A stretch of DNA of 64,000 nt from Acidiphilium rubrum (GTDB taxonomy: Bacteria; Pseudomonadota; Alphaproteobacteria; Acetobacterales; Acetobacteraceae): the NCBI RefSeq assembly GCF_900156265.1, contig NZ_FTNE01000016.1, positions 25,895 through 89,894 of the forward strand, given 5' to 3'. Positions within the stretch are counted from its first letter, which is position 1. Each line of letters opens with the position of its first letter. This document shows positions 18,557-32,535 of this stretch, one piece after another. Under the pieces are notes generated by a model. It worked only from the letters and a program-made list of their open reading frames with translations, did not search any database and was not told the DNA's origin. Both the position numbers and the translations under genes were made by a program.

Positions 18557-21145
18557 CATCAACCCAACCCAGACCACCAGCGCCGCCAGCGCCAGGCTCA
18601 CCGCAAGCCGCGTGCCGCGTGGGCGATAGAAAAAGCGCACCCGGCTATGGCCCGCCGGCAGCGTGATCGATTGGAACACCGCCCCGGTTCGCCGGATCGC
18701 GGCGGGATGGCCATCGATGGTGACGTGCCAGCCCGGGAACCAGGCTTCCAACCGGGTCAGCTTCGCCGGTGCGGGGCAATCGGCGTCGAGCTTGTTCAGC
18801 CCGTAAGGGGTCAGGCGGCAGGCGGGCGATGCGGTGAACAGCGCGCGGTGCTGCGGCAGGCGATAGATCGTCATCACCCGATCCTGATAGACCCGCCTGA
18901 TCTGCTGGCTCTGGCGGTCCGTGCTGATGGTCAGCCGCGGCATGGTCGTGCCATCGGCGTTGCGGCGCAGCCAGATCGCCACCGCACCCACCCCCTGCCG
19001 GTGGGTGAGGCGTAGCGTGATCGTCTGACCGGCCGCGATCGGCAGCGGCGGGGTGAGATTGATCGGCAGCGGCGCGTCATCGGTTGCGTGATCGAGCGGC
19101 GCTGAGCCAGTTGCGCAGATCGACCCGGCGCAGAGCCGGGCGGCGAGGCTGCCGTGGGCGTGGCCGTTGTATGTGCCGATCAGGATGGCGATGCGGTCGA
19201 TCGGGTTGGCGGTGCCGCGGATGATGCTGGTCTCGGCCGCCGGCAGGGTGGTTTCGAGTGACTGGCCGGAACCCAGCACGGCCGCACCGGCGGGTGGGGC
19301 GTGGTCCGGCACCGGGCGCTCGACGCGGAACGGATCGGTGCCCGGATCGGCGATGATGTATTTCACGCCGCTCGCCTCGTAGTTCGCGAGATTGCGGCGC
19401 AGGGCCGCGACGCCGCCTGCCATGCCCTGCGGGGTCCACCAGCCGACGAACATGATCGCGTCGGATTCGGCGTTGAGCCGGCTCGTGATGTAGTGGCTCC
19501 AGCCGCGCGAGACCGGCAGTTGATTGTCGTTCAGCGCGGCGAGTTCGTCACCGGCCGGATAGTCCGGGCCGAACGGGCGCAGCGAGTAGAACCGGTTCAA
19601 ACCGAGATGCGCCCTCAGATAGGCGATGCCGCCGCGATGAAACTGATAGGCGCGCGGCGCGCAGAGTTGCGGCACACTCGCGATGATGAAGCTGTCGAGC
19701 ACGATCAGGCCCAGCACGAGCGATGCGGCCAGCCTGGTCGGGCGGCGCAGCAGCGCGATCAGGATGGCGGCGCCGGCGGATAGTTCCAGCAGATTGCCGA
19801 ACAGGATGAGATGACGGAGCGCGGGGGATGACGCGTGATACCAGGCGAGGATGGCATGGGCGGCGGGAAGCACCGCGGTGAGACCGGCCGCGATGAGGAG
19901 TGCCACCAGCGCTGTGGCGGTGGGCGAGCGGGGTGGCCCGTCGTTGATCCACCGATCGAAGCCAAAGCCGGCCAGGATGAAGACGGCGAGTTCGACCGCC
20001 GGGATGATGAACCTGACCGCATCGATCCGCGCAAGATCGGGGATGATGGCGTTGAGGATGGCGGTGACATACGGCAGGCCGAAGCAGCGCGCGAGGCCGA
20101 TCAGGCTGAACAGGGTGAGTGCCACGATCAGGGTGCGGTTGCGGTCGGTGCGGGCGCGGACGATGGCGGCCAGCGCCGGCACCACGGCAGTGAGGCCGAG
20201 CCAGCCGCCCAGATCGGGCCAATCATAGATGAAGGGGGCAGGAATGCCGAGCGGCCGCCCTGATGGGATCGGGCCATAGATGAAGGGGAACAGAAAGACC
20301 GGCGCCATTTCCGGGCGCAGATGCAGGATCGCGTAGAATCGCTTGTGGAAGCCGAGAAATGTATGGCCGACATAATGCAGGAACGGGATGATCTGCGGCA
20401 GGGTGAGCATGAGACCGATGGCTGTGCCGATCGCGAGTTTGGCCGCGAAGCGGTGTCGGTGCGGGCCGAGACCGGCCAGGCGGACCAGCGCCCACACGGC
20501 CGCCAGTAATCCATCGAGATAGGCGACCTCGGGGTAGCCACCGTACAGCGAATAGGCCAAGGCGAAAGGGATGAGGTTCCAGCCACCCGTCTGGCCAGCG
20601 CGGGCGGCTTGGGCGGCGCGTTCGAGCCCCAGCAGCAGCAGCGGTAGAAAGGCCATCGACCCCATCGCCTGCGTTGCCATCAGGAAACTGCTGTTGAGGG
20701 CGAACAAGGCGCCGGTCAGCCACGCCGCTCGTTTGCGGCAACCGAGCGCGCGCATCAGGTAATAGGATGATAATCCTGCGATACACTGCATCAGGATTTT
20801 CACGACCAGCCAGCCCTGCCACCATTTGAAGATCAGGATGAACGGCAGGAAGAAGGACATGGTCTGCATTTCGGCCGCGAGCGGCATGCCGATGCCGGAA
20901 TAGGGATTCCACCAGGGCACGATGCCGTGCAACCAGTCGAGCGCGCTGAGCCGGCCGAGCGGCTGGTTCAGAATGCCGATCGAGGCGTCGACATAGCCGG
21001 GTGAACCGAACAGCCAGGGTTGGCCGTGGTAGGTGGCTAGAAAACTCCAGGCTCCGGCGGGGTTGACCGCGACGACGCCGAGCAGGGCGAGGATGCTGGC
21101 GCCGATCGGCAGGGCGATCAGGCCACAAAGGGCGAGCGGCTTCAT
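18509..21145 (-). CDS. YfhO-type large membrane protein, paralogue 2
   Basis: 878 residues from the ATG that begins MKPLALCGLIALPIGASILA; this start is preferred because the upstream open frame is only the antisense of katG. It shares with paralogue 1 the loop HGIVPWWNPYSGIGMPLAAE, the segment YSLYGGYPEVAYLDGLLAA and the C-terminal FPGW...LPAGHSRVRFFYRPRGTRL module. The last about 15 residues (GREGFFFVKKTQETS) are read from a family B repeat and so are not homologous to the C-terminus of paralogue 1. Function is probably surface glycan or lipid-linked sugar transfer, inferred from the family. Confidence 0.82.
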   Translation of the reverse strand: MKPLALCGLIALPIGASILALLGVVAVNPAGAWSFLATYHGQPWLFGSPGYVDASIGILNQPLGRLSALDWLHGIVPWWNPYSGIGMPLAAEMQTMSFFLPFILIFKWWQGWLVVKILMQCIAGLSSYYLMRALGCRKRAAWLTGALFALNSSFLMATQAMGSMAFLPLLLLGLERAAQAARAGQTGGWNLIPFALAYSLYGGYPEVAYLDGLLAAVWALVRLAGLGPHRHRFAAKLAIGTAIGLMLTLPQIIPFLHYVGHTFLGFHKRFYAILHLRPEMAPVFLFPFIYGPIPSGRPLGIPAPFIYDWPDLGGWLGLTAVVPALAAIVRARTDRNRTLIVALTLFSLIGLARCFGLPYVTAILNAIIPDLARIDAVRFIIPAVELAVFILAGFGFDRWINDGPPRSPTATALVALLIAAGLTAVLPAAHAILAWYHASSPALRHLILFGNLLELSAGAAILIALLRRPTRLAASLVLGLIVLDSFIIASVPQLCAPRAYQFHRGGIAYLRAHLGLNRFYSLRPFGPDYPAGDELAALNDNQLPVSRGWSHYITSRLNAESDAIMFVGWWTPQGMAGGVAALRRNLANYEASGVKYIIADPGTDPFRVERPVPDHAPPAGAAVLGSGQSLETTLPAAETSIIRGTANPIDRIAILIGTYNGHAHGSLAARLCAGSICATGSAPLDHATDDAPLPINLTPPLPIAAGQTITLRLTHRQGVGAVAIWLRRNADGTTMPRLTISTDRQSQQIRRVYQDRVMTIYRLPQHRALFTASPACRLTPYGLNKLDADCPAPAKLTRLEAWFPGWHVTIDGHPAAIRRTGAVFQSITLPAGHSRVRFFYRPRGTRLAVSLALAALVVWVGLMGREGFFFVKKTQETS

Positions 21146-21286
21146 GGCGCGGTTTTGTCCGAACTGGCGAAACAAGCAAGATCGGTCGCGTGTGACGCAT
21201 AGGTTTGCCCGATGAACCAGATATGGAGAATCGACTTCACCTATAACGCCATGGGGTGCTCTAAGGAGGCTTCGTGGCGGAACTGA

Positions 21287-23506
<2,220 letters not shown>

Positions 23507-23527
23507 TTGCAGCGATCGGTTGAGGTG

Positions 23528-23550
23528 CGGCGGCGTCGGTGACGCCGCCG
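23528..23550 (+). terminator. Hairpin downstream of katG
   Basis: Perfect 10-bp inverted repeat CGGCGGCGTC / GACGCCGCCG with a three-base loop, 21 bases after the katG stop. No T run follows, so it may stabilise the transcript end or act with Rho. Confidence 0.5.
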
Positions 23551-23615
23551 TACTGATTCCGGGGGTTTGGTTTCGTTGTTTTGTTGCTATATCGTAACGA
23601 TTTAGGCGTGCGAAC

Positions 23616-24302
23616 TCATGGACCCTTGCGCCACATTTTTTTGACGTTGAAGGACGGCACGAAGGGCTGGTGCCAGGGCGGTACGGGGGGTGGCGGCGGG
23701 CCGAGGATTTCGTGGAGTTGTTCTGGCGTGAAGTCGATGCTGCCGTCGGGGTTGATTTTGTATTGGTCCATGAAGCTGGGCTGGCGCTTTGGTTTGCGGA
23801 TGCGCTTGGGCCGGGGCTTGGTCGATTTGGGGCGCTTGATGCTGGCTGGGTAGCGCAGGCCGAGCATGGTGTGGACCGGGCGGAGGATGCGGCCGAGGCT
23901 GGGGTGGGTGGCCAGCAGCGCCTGGACGATGGGATCTTCCATGAAGTGCTGGAGTTCGAGGCGGGCGTTGGCACCGGCGACGATGGGGGCGGCTGGGCCG
24001 TTGGGGAGCAGGCGGATGAGCCAGGCGAAGCCGCGCGGGAGGGTTAGGGCGGGTTTGGGTTTGGGTTCGGTGGCTTCTTTGCGTTCGGTCTTGGCGCGGA
24101 TGCGGGGGGTTTGCGGGGGTTTGGCGGCGATTTTGGCGAAGCGGGCGATCTGGCGGCTGAGGTAGTTCCAGATCAGGACGAGGAGCGGGCCGTGGATTTT
24201 GAGGCGGTAGCCGTTGTCGGCCACGGAGCGTTGCAGGGCGCGGAAGATCATCGCGAAGCGCTCGGACGGGTCGGCGGGCATGAAAGGCGCGTTCGAGATC
24301 AT
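23616..24302 (-). CDS. Hypothetical proline/lysine-rich protein
   Basis: 228 residues starting MISNAPFMPADPSERFAMIF. Not recognised. The N-terminal third is amphipathic (RALQRSVADNGYRLKIHGPL, IWNYLSRQIARFAKIAA), the middle is basic and proline-rich, and the end has a polyproline stretch and WHQPFVPSFNVKKMW. The composition (Lys/Pro-rich) and a conserved-looking terminal motif suggest a real protein, perhaps a small DNA- or RNA-binding protein of mobile origin. It lies alone between katG and rpsB, both oppositely oriented to it, next to repeat fragments. Confidence 0.6.
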   Translation of the reverse strand: MISNAPFMPADPSERFAMIFRALQRSVADNGYRLKIHGPLLVLIWNYLSRQIARFAKIAAKPPQTPRIRAKTERKEATEPKPKPALTLPRGFAWLIRLLPNGPAAPIVAGANARLELQHFMEDPIVQALLATHPSLGRILRPVHTMLGLRYPASIKRPKSTKPRPKRIRKPKRQPSFMDQYKINPDGSIDFTPEQLHEILGPPPPPVPPWHQPFVPSFNVKKMWRKGP

Positions 24303-24395
24303 GGGGGGAGATAAACATAGAGGGTGGGGGGTGAGAAAGGGGTTTGTTAGGGGATGCGTTAGAATTTTTGGTTTGGGTTCTGGCGGGGGTGGATT

Positions 24396-24427
24396 GATGG
24401 GCTTCGCAAGGGCTCTGCCCATCCTAC
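24396..24427 (-). repeat. REP-like palindrome with GTAG head, second class
   Basis: Read on the minus strand: GTAG, then GATGGGC...GCCCATC with a loop AGAGCCCTTGCGAA. The head tetranucleotide is the same as that of the REPs next to the RAYT gene, but the stem sequence differs. Single copy in this window. Confidence 0.6.
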
Positions 24428-24444
24428 AGCCTGCTGATGAATAA

Positions 24445-24483
24445 GAGTTTTTTGGTTCTTTTTTGCAAAAAAGAACTGCTTCC
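24445..24483. repeat. Family B half copy B5
   Basis: GAGTTTTTTGGTTCTTTTTT then GCAAAAAAGAACT, matching the right-hand hairpin of the full B element with compensating base changes. It may terminate transcripts before rpsB. Confidence 0.65.
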
Positions 24484-24567
24484 TTGCCTTCCCTGCCCTT
24501 CTGCGGCATACCGCGCGCGTCAGCTTTTGCTGATAATTCGCACATGGAGCGCCTTCCCCTGTTTGGG

Positions 24568-24612
24568 GTCCGGTGCCGCGAGGCATGGCTCTGTGGAGGT
24601 TTTAACCGGACG
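24568..24612 (+). promoter_or_regulatory. Structured 5' leader of rpsB (candidate S2 autoregulatory RNA)
   Basis: GTCCGGT and ACCGGAC pair across about 31 bases that contain GCGAGGCATGGCTCTGTGG. This hairpin lies in a long untranslated leader immediately upstream of rpsB. Ribosomal protein S2 leaders in proteobacteria are often autoregulatory, so this is a plausible S2 binding site. The assignment is by position and folding only. Confidence 0.5.
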
Positions 24613-24647
24613 ATCGCCGAAGTGCGGTCATAGAAAGGATGTTGCTC

Positions 24648-25421
24648 ATGGCTATGCCAGAGGTTTCGTTGCGTCAGTTGCTCGAGTCGGGTGTGCATTT
24701 CGGGCACAACACGCGGCGGTGGAATCCGCGGATGGCGCCGTATTTGTTTGGCGTGCGCAATCAGGTTCATATCATTGATTTGCAGCAGACGGTGCCGATG
24801 CTGGAGCGGGCGTTGCGCGAGGTGCGTAATGTTGCGGCCGGTGGCGGGCGTGTGTTGTTTGTTGGCACCAAGCGCGCGGCGGCGGATCATGTGGCCGAGG
24901 CGGCGACGCGGTGTGGGCAGTATTATGTCAATCATCGGTGGTTGGGCGGGATGCTGACGAATTGGAAGACGATTACCAATTCGATCCGCAAATTGCGCCA
25001 GATGGAAGACACCGTGAGTGGTGAGGCGCAGGGCCTGACCAAGAAGGAAATTCTGAACCTGTCGCGCGAGAAGGAGAAGCTGGAGCGCGCGTTGGGTGGC
25101 ATCAAGGAGATGGGCGGGCTGCCGGATATTCTGTTCATCATCGACACCAACAAGGAGAAGTTGGCGGTCGAGGAGGCGAACAAGCTTGGGATTCCGGTGA
25201 TTGCGGTGCTGGATTCCAATTCGGACCCTGAGGGCGTGACCTATCCGATTCCGGGCAACGACGATGCGATCCGCGCGATTACGATGTATTGCGATCTGAT
25301 TGCGGGCGCGGTGCTCGAGGGGATCAGTGCTGAGATGGCGGGTTCGGGTGTGGATATCGGGGCGATGGAAGAGTTGCCGCCGGATGCGGGCGCCGATGAG
25401 GATGCCGCAGTTCACGCCTGA
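24648..25421 (+). CDS. rpsB: 30S ribosomal protein S2
   Basis: 257 residues from [20 protein letters not shown], the conserved S2 start; an ATG nine bases upstream is in frame but AGGA lies eight bases before the chosen ATG, so the downstream start is better. [15 protein letters not shown] and [15 protein letters not shown] are typical. The C-terminus is slightly extended and acidic ([11 protein letters not shown]). S2 is the last protein to join the small subunit. It is followed by tsf after 29 bases. Confidence 0.97.
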   Translation: MAMPEVSLRQLLESGVHFGHNTRRWNPRMAPYLFGVRNQVHIIDLQQTVPMLERALREVRNVAAGGGRVLFVGTKRAAADHVAEAATRCGQYYVNHRWLGGMLTNWKTITNSIRKLRQMEDTVSGEAQGLTKKEILNLSREKEKLERALGGIKEMGGLPDILFIIDTNKEKLAVEEANKLGIPVIAVLDSNSDPEGVTYPIPGNDDAIRAITMYCDLIAGAVLEGISAEMAGSGVDIGAMEELPPDAGADEDAAVHA

Positions 25422-25450
25422 GTTTTTTTGATCAATTGAGGAGGATGACC

Positions 25451-26356
25451 ATGGCCGAAGTTACGGGCACGATGGTGAAGGATCTGCGCGACAAGACGGG
25501 CGCGGGGATGATGGATTGCAAGAAGGCGCTGGTTGAGGCCGGCGGCGACATGGAAGCCGCGGTGGATTGGCTGCGCAAGAAGGGTCTGGCGGCGGCGGCC
25601 AAGAAATCGGGCCGGGTTGCGGCCGAGGGCCTGGTTGGCGTGGCGCATGAGGGCAACAAGGCGGCGATGGTCGAGGTGAATGCCGAGACCGATTTCGTGG
25701 CGCGCAATGATGCGTTTCAGGCGTTCGTCGAGACGGTTGCCACGCTTGCGCTGAGCGTGGGCGAGGATGTCGAGGCGTTGAAGGCGGCGGCGTATCCGGG
25801 GACTTCGCATTCGGTGGCCGAGGAGTTGACGCATCTGATTGCGACGGTGGGCGAGAACATGACGATCCGGCGGGTTGCCGTGATCGAGGTTTCGCGCGGG
25901 GCGGCGGCTTCGTATGTGCATGGCGCGTTGAAGCCGGGCCTGGGCAAGATTGGCGTGCTGGTTGCGCTGGAGGGTGACGCCGAGGCGGCGTTGGCGGCAC
26001 TCGGGCGGCAGATTGGCATGCATATTGCGGCGACGCGGCCGGATGCGATCAGCGCGGCGGATGTGGACCCGGCGGCGGTTGCGCGCGAGCGGGCGATTTT
26101 CGCGGACCAGGCGCGGGCCGAGGGCAAGCCGGATGCGATCATCGAAAAGATGGTCGAGGGGCGGGTTCGCAAGTATTTCGCGGATGTGGTGTTGCTCGAG
26201 CAGGTGTGGGTGCATGACGGCGAGAGCAAGGTGCAGAAGATTGTGCACAATGCCGGGGCCGAGGTGACGCGGTTTGTGCGGTTCACGCTTGGTGAGGGGA
26301 TTGAGAAGGAGACCACCGATTTCGCGGCCGAGGTTGCGGCGGCGGCGGGGGTTTGA
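25451..26356 (+). CDS. tsf: Elongation factor Ts
   Basis: 301 residues from [20 protein letters not shown], preceded by a strong GAGGAGG ribosome binding site. The N-terminal UBA-like domain contains the family [19 protein letters not shown] motif and the core has [12 protein letters not shown], the region that contacts EF-Tu. It catalyses GDP release from EF-Tu. It ends the rpsB-tsf operon, with a strong terminator directly after. pyrH, the usual next gene, is not here. Confidence 0.97.
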   Translation: MAEVTGTMVKDLRDKTGAGMMDCKKALVEAGGDMEAAVDWLRKKGLAAAAKKSGRVAAEGLVGVAHEGNKAAMVEVNAETDFVARNDAFQAFVETVATLALSVGEDVEALKAAAYPGTSHSVAEELTHLIATVGENMTIRRVAVIEVSRGAAASYVHGALKPGLGKIGVLVALEGDAEAALAALGRQIGMHIAATRPDAISAADVDPAAVARERAIFADQARAEGKPDAIIEKMVEGRVRKYFADVVLLEQVWVHDGESKVQKIVHNAGAEVTRFVRFTLGEGIEKETTDFAAEVAAAAGV

Positions 26357-26407
26357 GGTTGGGGGTTTTTCCGTAAGGGGGAGGCTTCGGCGTTTTTGAG
26401 GGTTGGG

Positions 26408-26445
26408 CCGGCGGCGTGGGGTTTTCACGCCGCCGGTTTTTTTTT
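26408..26445 (+). terminator. Rho-independent terminator of rpsB-tsf
   Basis: Perfect 11-bp stem CCGGCGGCGTG / CACGCCGCCGG with a seven-base loop followed by nine T. A textbook intrinsic terminator. Confidence 0.95.
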
Positions 26446-26530
26446 GGTTGGGGGTGGGGTGGGGTGATGGGGGTTGGAGGCATGGTCGTACTTACTTGTC
26501 AAACGGACATTCGATCGGCACAGTTCAGTG

Positions 26531-27487
26531 ATGCCCTCACCACATTTCCCCGGCGTTAAAACACCACCTCGGTACGAGGGCGCATTCCTTCGGTTCATGA
26601 ATCCATTATTGGATGCGATGCGCGAGAAAGGTGGGCAAGCGCGGCCGCGCGAAATCTATGATACGATCGCGCACAGGCTTAATCTGTCCGAGGAAGAGCG
26701 AACAGTTACTAACAAGAATGGTTATCCGCGCTTTGAAAATCAAATCGCATGGGCACGCTCCTATCTGGTCAAAACCGGCTACCTGGATTCACCCTCTCGC
26801 GGTGTCTGGAGGCTTACTGACAAAGGCAAAGAAGCCTATCTCGATGGCCCCGACATAGATTTGATTTGGCAGCGCGTCATGGAGATGAACGCCCTGGCAA
26901 AGGCCAAGATCGGAAGCGATGAGGGAGTGGCGCAGGGGGTCGTCTTCGATCGGCAACCCTCTGTGAAAGACGAGGAAGATGAGGTCATCGCCCCTTCGCC
27001 GCAGACTTCGCCTTATAGCGATCATCGAGCCGCCCTCGTCACGTTGATCGGGAGTATGACGCCTGCTGGCTTTGAAGATTTCTGCTCAGAGTTGCTGGCG
27101 CGTGTCGGGGTGGAAGATGTTCAGACCACGCGGTATTCCAAAGATGGCGGCATCGATGGTACGGGCCGGTTGCGGATCAACGAATTTGTGTCTCAACCAA
27201 TCGCCTTTCAGGCGAAAAAATTTGATGGCTCGGGACGGAAGGTTTCGTCGGAGGAAATCCAGCGATTTCGGGGGGCCATTGGCGGGCACATTGCGAAAGG
27301 AATTTTCTTTACAACAACAACGTTTTCTGAGGATGGACGGCGTGAAGCGCGAGCGCCCGGAAAAGTCGAAATCGAGCTTGTTGATCTGGATCGGATATTG
27401 GAGATATGCGAGACTTATGAGATTGGGCTCATCGAGCAGAAGATTCTTGTCACGGAGCCCTCTTTCTTCGAGCGATTTCGTCGTTAG
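26531..27487 (+). CDS. Mrr-type restriction endonuclease (type IV)
   Basis: 318 residues from MPSPHFPGVK. Residues about 1-110 form a winged-helix Mrr N-terminal domain (LLDAMREKGGQARPREIYD; RGVWRLTDKGK). After an acidic linker, residues about 165-318 form the Mrr catalytic domain with GFEDFCSELL, DGGIDG (D209) and QAK (Q227-K229), the PD-(D/E)xK-like active site. Mrr enzymes cut methylated foreign DNA. A TTG 57 bases upstream is in frame but has no support. Codon use is visibly more AT-rich than in neighbours, which fits acquisition by transfer. No methylase is adjacent, as expected for type IV. Confidence 0.87.
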   Translation: MPSPHFPGVKTPPRYEGAFLRFMNPLLDAMREKGGQARPREIYDTIAHRLNLSEEERTVTNKNGYPRFENQIAWARSYLVKTGYLDSPSRGVWRLTDKGKEAYLDGPDIDLIWQRVMEMNALAKAKIGSDEGVAQGVVFDRQPSVKDEEDEVIAPSPQTSPYSDHRAALVTLIGSMTPAGFEDFCSELLARVGVEDVQTTRYSKDGGIDGTGRLRINEFVSQPIAFQAKKFDGSGRKVSSEEIQRFRGAIGGHIAKGIFFTTTTFSEDGRREARAPGKVEIELVDLDRILEICETYEIGLIEQKILVTEPSFFERFRR

Positions 27488-27655
27488 CGAGCGTAGAGCG
27501 GAAGAACGCAGCTTCATCCGCCAACTTTAGCGACGTTAGTCTAGGTTTGATTATTGTGAAGCGTTGCTTGGAAGTATGCAGCCGAAGTTAGTTGCATACT
27601 CAGATTGTTGTGGTGAAGGTAATCTCGGGGAATGGTGTGCAACGGCGAGAGAGAC

Positions 27656-27687
27656 GGCGGATTGCGCTTCGCTTTTCCGCCCTACGG
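27656..27687 (-). repeat. REP element R1 (RAYT-associated)
   Basis: On the minus strand: GTAG, then GGCGGA ... TCCGCC enclosing AAAGCGAAGCG. It is one of four near-identical copies around the RAYT gene, all in the same orientation. Confidence 0.85.
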
Positions 27688-27700
27688 TTGTTGCATTATT

Positions 27701-27738
27701 GAAAGTTTTTGCTTCTTTTTACAAAAAGAAGCGCTTGC
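27701..27738. repeat. Family B half copy B6
   Basis: GAAAGTTTTTGCTTCTTTTT, ACAAAAAGAAGC and a GCTTG tail, matching the right-hand hairpin of B. A very similar half copy lies on the other side of the RAYT gene. Confidence 0.7.
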
Positions 27739-27780
27739 TTGATTGATGGTGAAACGGGATCGTTGATCGTTCGGGAAGGA

Positions 27781-27810
27781 GGCGGATTACGCTTCGCTTT
27801 TCCGCCCTAC
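27781..27810 (-). repeat. REP element R2, overlapping the RAYT stop codon
   Basis: Same sequence class as R1. The TAG stop codon of the transposase is the TAG of the GTAG head of this REP, so gene and REP are physically joined. Confidence 0.85.
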
Positions 27811-28334
27811 GGTTGCTGGGGTTGGTGGTCCGGTTCGCCCATTTCGGGGTGGGGGTCGGGGGTGTCGGGGGATGACCATGTGGGGTCGTAGAGGCCTTGG
27901 GCGACGCATTTTTGGAAGGTGGAGAAGGGCCAGGCGGCGGGGTGGGGGGCGAGGCCGTGTTTGACCGGGTTGAAGTGGATGTAGTCCATGTGGGCGCGGT
28001 AGTCGTTTTCGGTGCGGATGGTGTGTTCCCAATAGCGGTTTTGCCAGGGGCTGGGAGCGAAGTTTTGTGTGGTGGCTTTGGTGAAGCGGGTTTTGAGGGC
28101 GCGCCAGCGGGCGGCGTAATCGGTGTCGCCTTCGGGGAGGGTCCAGAGGCAGTGCATGTGGTCGGGGAGGATCACCCAGGCGTCGATGTGGAAGGGGGCG
28201 CGGTGGCGGGTGGTGCGGATGGCGGTGCGGAGGGCTTCGATTTCGCGGGTCAGGAGGTCGGAATTGCGGTTGGCGAGGTTGATGGTGAAGAAGTAGGTGC
28301 CGCCTGGGGTGCGGTTGCGGCGGTAGTTGGGCAT
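27807..28334 (-). CDS. REP-associated tyrosine transposase (RAYT)
   Basis: 175 residues of the IS200-like Y1 family. It starts MPNYRRNRTPGGTYFFT and has the HUH metal site in DHMHCLW (H59, H61) and the RYWEHTIRTENDY...MDYIHFNPVKHG segment with the candidate nucleophilic Tyr at 112 or 118. RAYTs process single-stranded REP hairpins with a GTAG head. Four such REPs lie within 250 bp on either side, and the stop codon is inside one of them. It appears intact. Confidence 0.93.
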   Translation of the reverse strand: MPNYRRNRTPGGTYFFTINLANRNSDLLTREIEALRTAIRTTRHRAPFHIDAWVILPDHMHCLWTLPEGDTDYAARWRALKTRFTKATTQNFAPSPWQNRYWEHTIRTENDYRAHMDYIHFNPVKHGLAPHPAAWPFSTFQKCVAQGLYDPTWSSPDTPDPHPEMGEPDHQPQQP

Positions 28335-28401
28335 GGAAGGATGTTAGCAGGGCGGGGGGCATTGGGGTAGATTGATTTTGTGGCGACGGAGCGAAATTGA
28401 T

Positions 28402-28439
28402 GAAAGTTTTTGCTTCTTTTTTTTAAAAGAAGCGCTTGT
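28402..28439. repeat. Family B half copy B7
   Basis: GAAAGTTTTTGCTTCTTTTT then TTTAAAAGAAGCGCTTG. It is the counterpart of B6 on the upstream side of the RAYT gene, in the same orientation. Confidence 0.68.
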
Positions 28440-28482
28440 TTTCTTTTTTAGGGCCGGGTTGATTGCGTGTGGTTAGAGAAGA

Positions 28483-28512
28483 GGCGGATTACGCTTCGCT
28501 ATTCCGCCCTAC
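28483..28512 (-). repeat. REP element R3
   Basis: GTAG head with GGCGGA/TCCGCC stem and one base change in the loop (ATAGCG). Together with R4 and the shared upstream words TTGCGTGTGGTT it forms two copies of a unit of about 65 bp. Confidence 0.85.
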
Positions 28513-28547
28513 AAGTCGAAGAGGTGGGTTGCGTGTGGTTGGAAAGG

Positions 28548-28577
28548 GGCGGATTGCGCTTCGCTTTTCCGCCCTAC
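28548..28577 (-). repeat. REP element R4
   Basis: Same class and orientation as R1 to R3, 13 bases beyond the metH stop codon. It can fold in the metH transcript 3' end. Confidence 0.85.
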
Positions 28578-28590
28578 CAGGGGGGTGGGG

Positions 28591-32076
<3,486 letters not shown>

Positions 32077-32135
32077 GATGCCTCACGATATAGCACGGAC
32101 CGGGTGATTCCAATGTTCGATGCAACGGGGGAGCA

Positions 32136-32468
32136 ATGATCGAAGTGGTGTTCGGCGGGGCGGTGGGGCCAGAGGATGCGGTACTGATCGAGGGGGATGC
32201 GCCGGCACCGGCGGCCGCGGCGGTGGCGCGGTTCGTGGTGCCGGATCATCCGTTGCATGGCGTGGGGTGTGCGTGCTGCGCGCCGCGCGGGCCGGCGAGT
32301 GAGGCGTTGGCGCGGTTGTTTCTGGCGCGGGCGCGCGGCGAGGTGGCGTGGTTCGCGCGGGTGGTGGTGCTGGCGGGGGATGATGGCGTGGCGCTGGTGC
32401 TTGCGGCGCTGGCGGGGGATGCGGTGACGCGGGCGCGGTTTCGCGGTGTGGCAATATCGTCTGACTGA
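32136..32468 (+). CDS. Hypothetical protein with CACC motif
   Basis: 110 residues, not recognised. It has a conserved-looking HGVGCACCAPRGP (Cys-x-Cys-Cys), which could bind metal, and an alanine-rich helix with LARLFLARARGEVAWF. A GGGGGAG ribosome binding site precedes the ATG. It is divergent from metH with a 59-bp gap. The Cys cluster and the metH neighbour hint at a metal-related role, but this is speculative. Confidence 0.6.
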   Translation: MIEVVFGGAVGPEDAVLIEGDAPAPAAAAVARFVVPDHPLHGVGCACCAPRGPASEALARLFLARARGEVAWFARVVVLAGDDGVALVLAALAGDAVTRARFRGVAISSD

Positions 32469-32480
32469 ATGTTAGTTATA

Positions 32481-32509
32481 TTGACATCGCGATAGTGTTC
32501 CCGTATCGT
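32481..32509 (+). promoter_or_regulatory. Sigma-70-type promoter of the phage-like cassette
   Basis: Perfect -35 box TTGACA, a 17-base spacer and a -10-like TATCGT, 26 bases before the ATG of the HTH gene, which has its own GGGAGG site. Confidence 0.65.
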
Positions 32510-32535
32510 TCTCCCTGTAACCAGGGAGGCTCACC

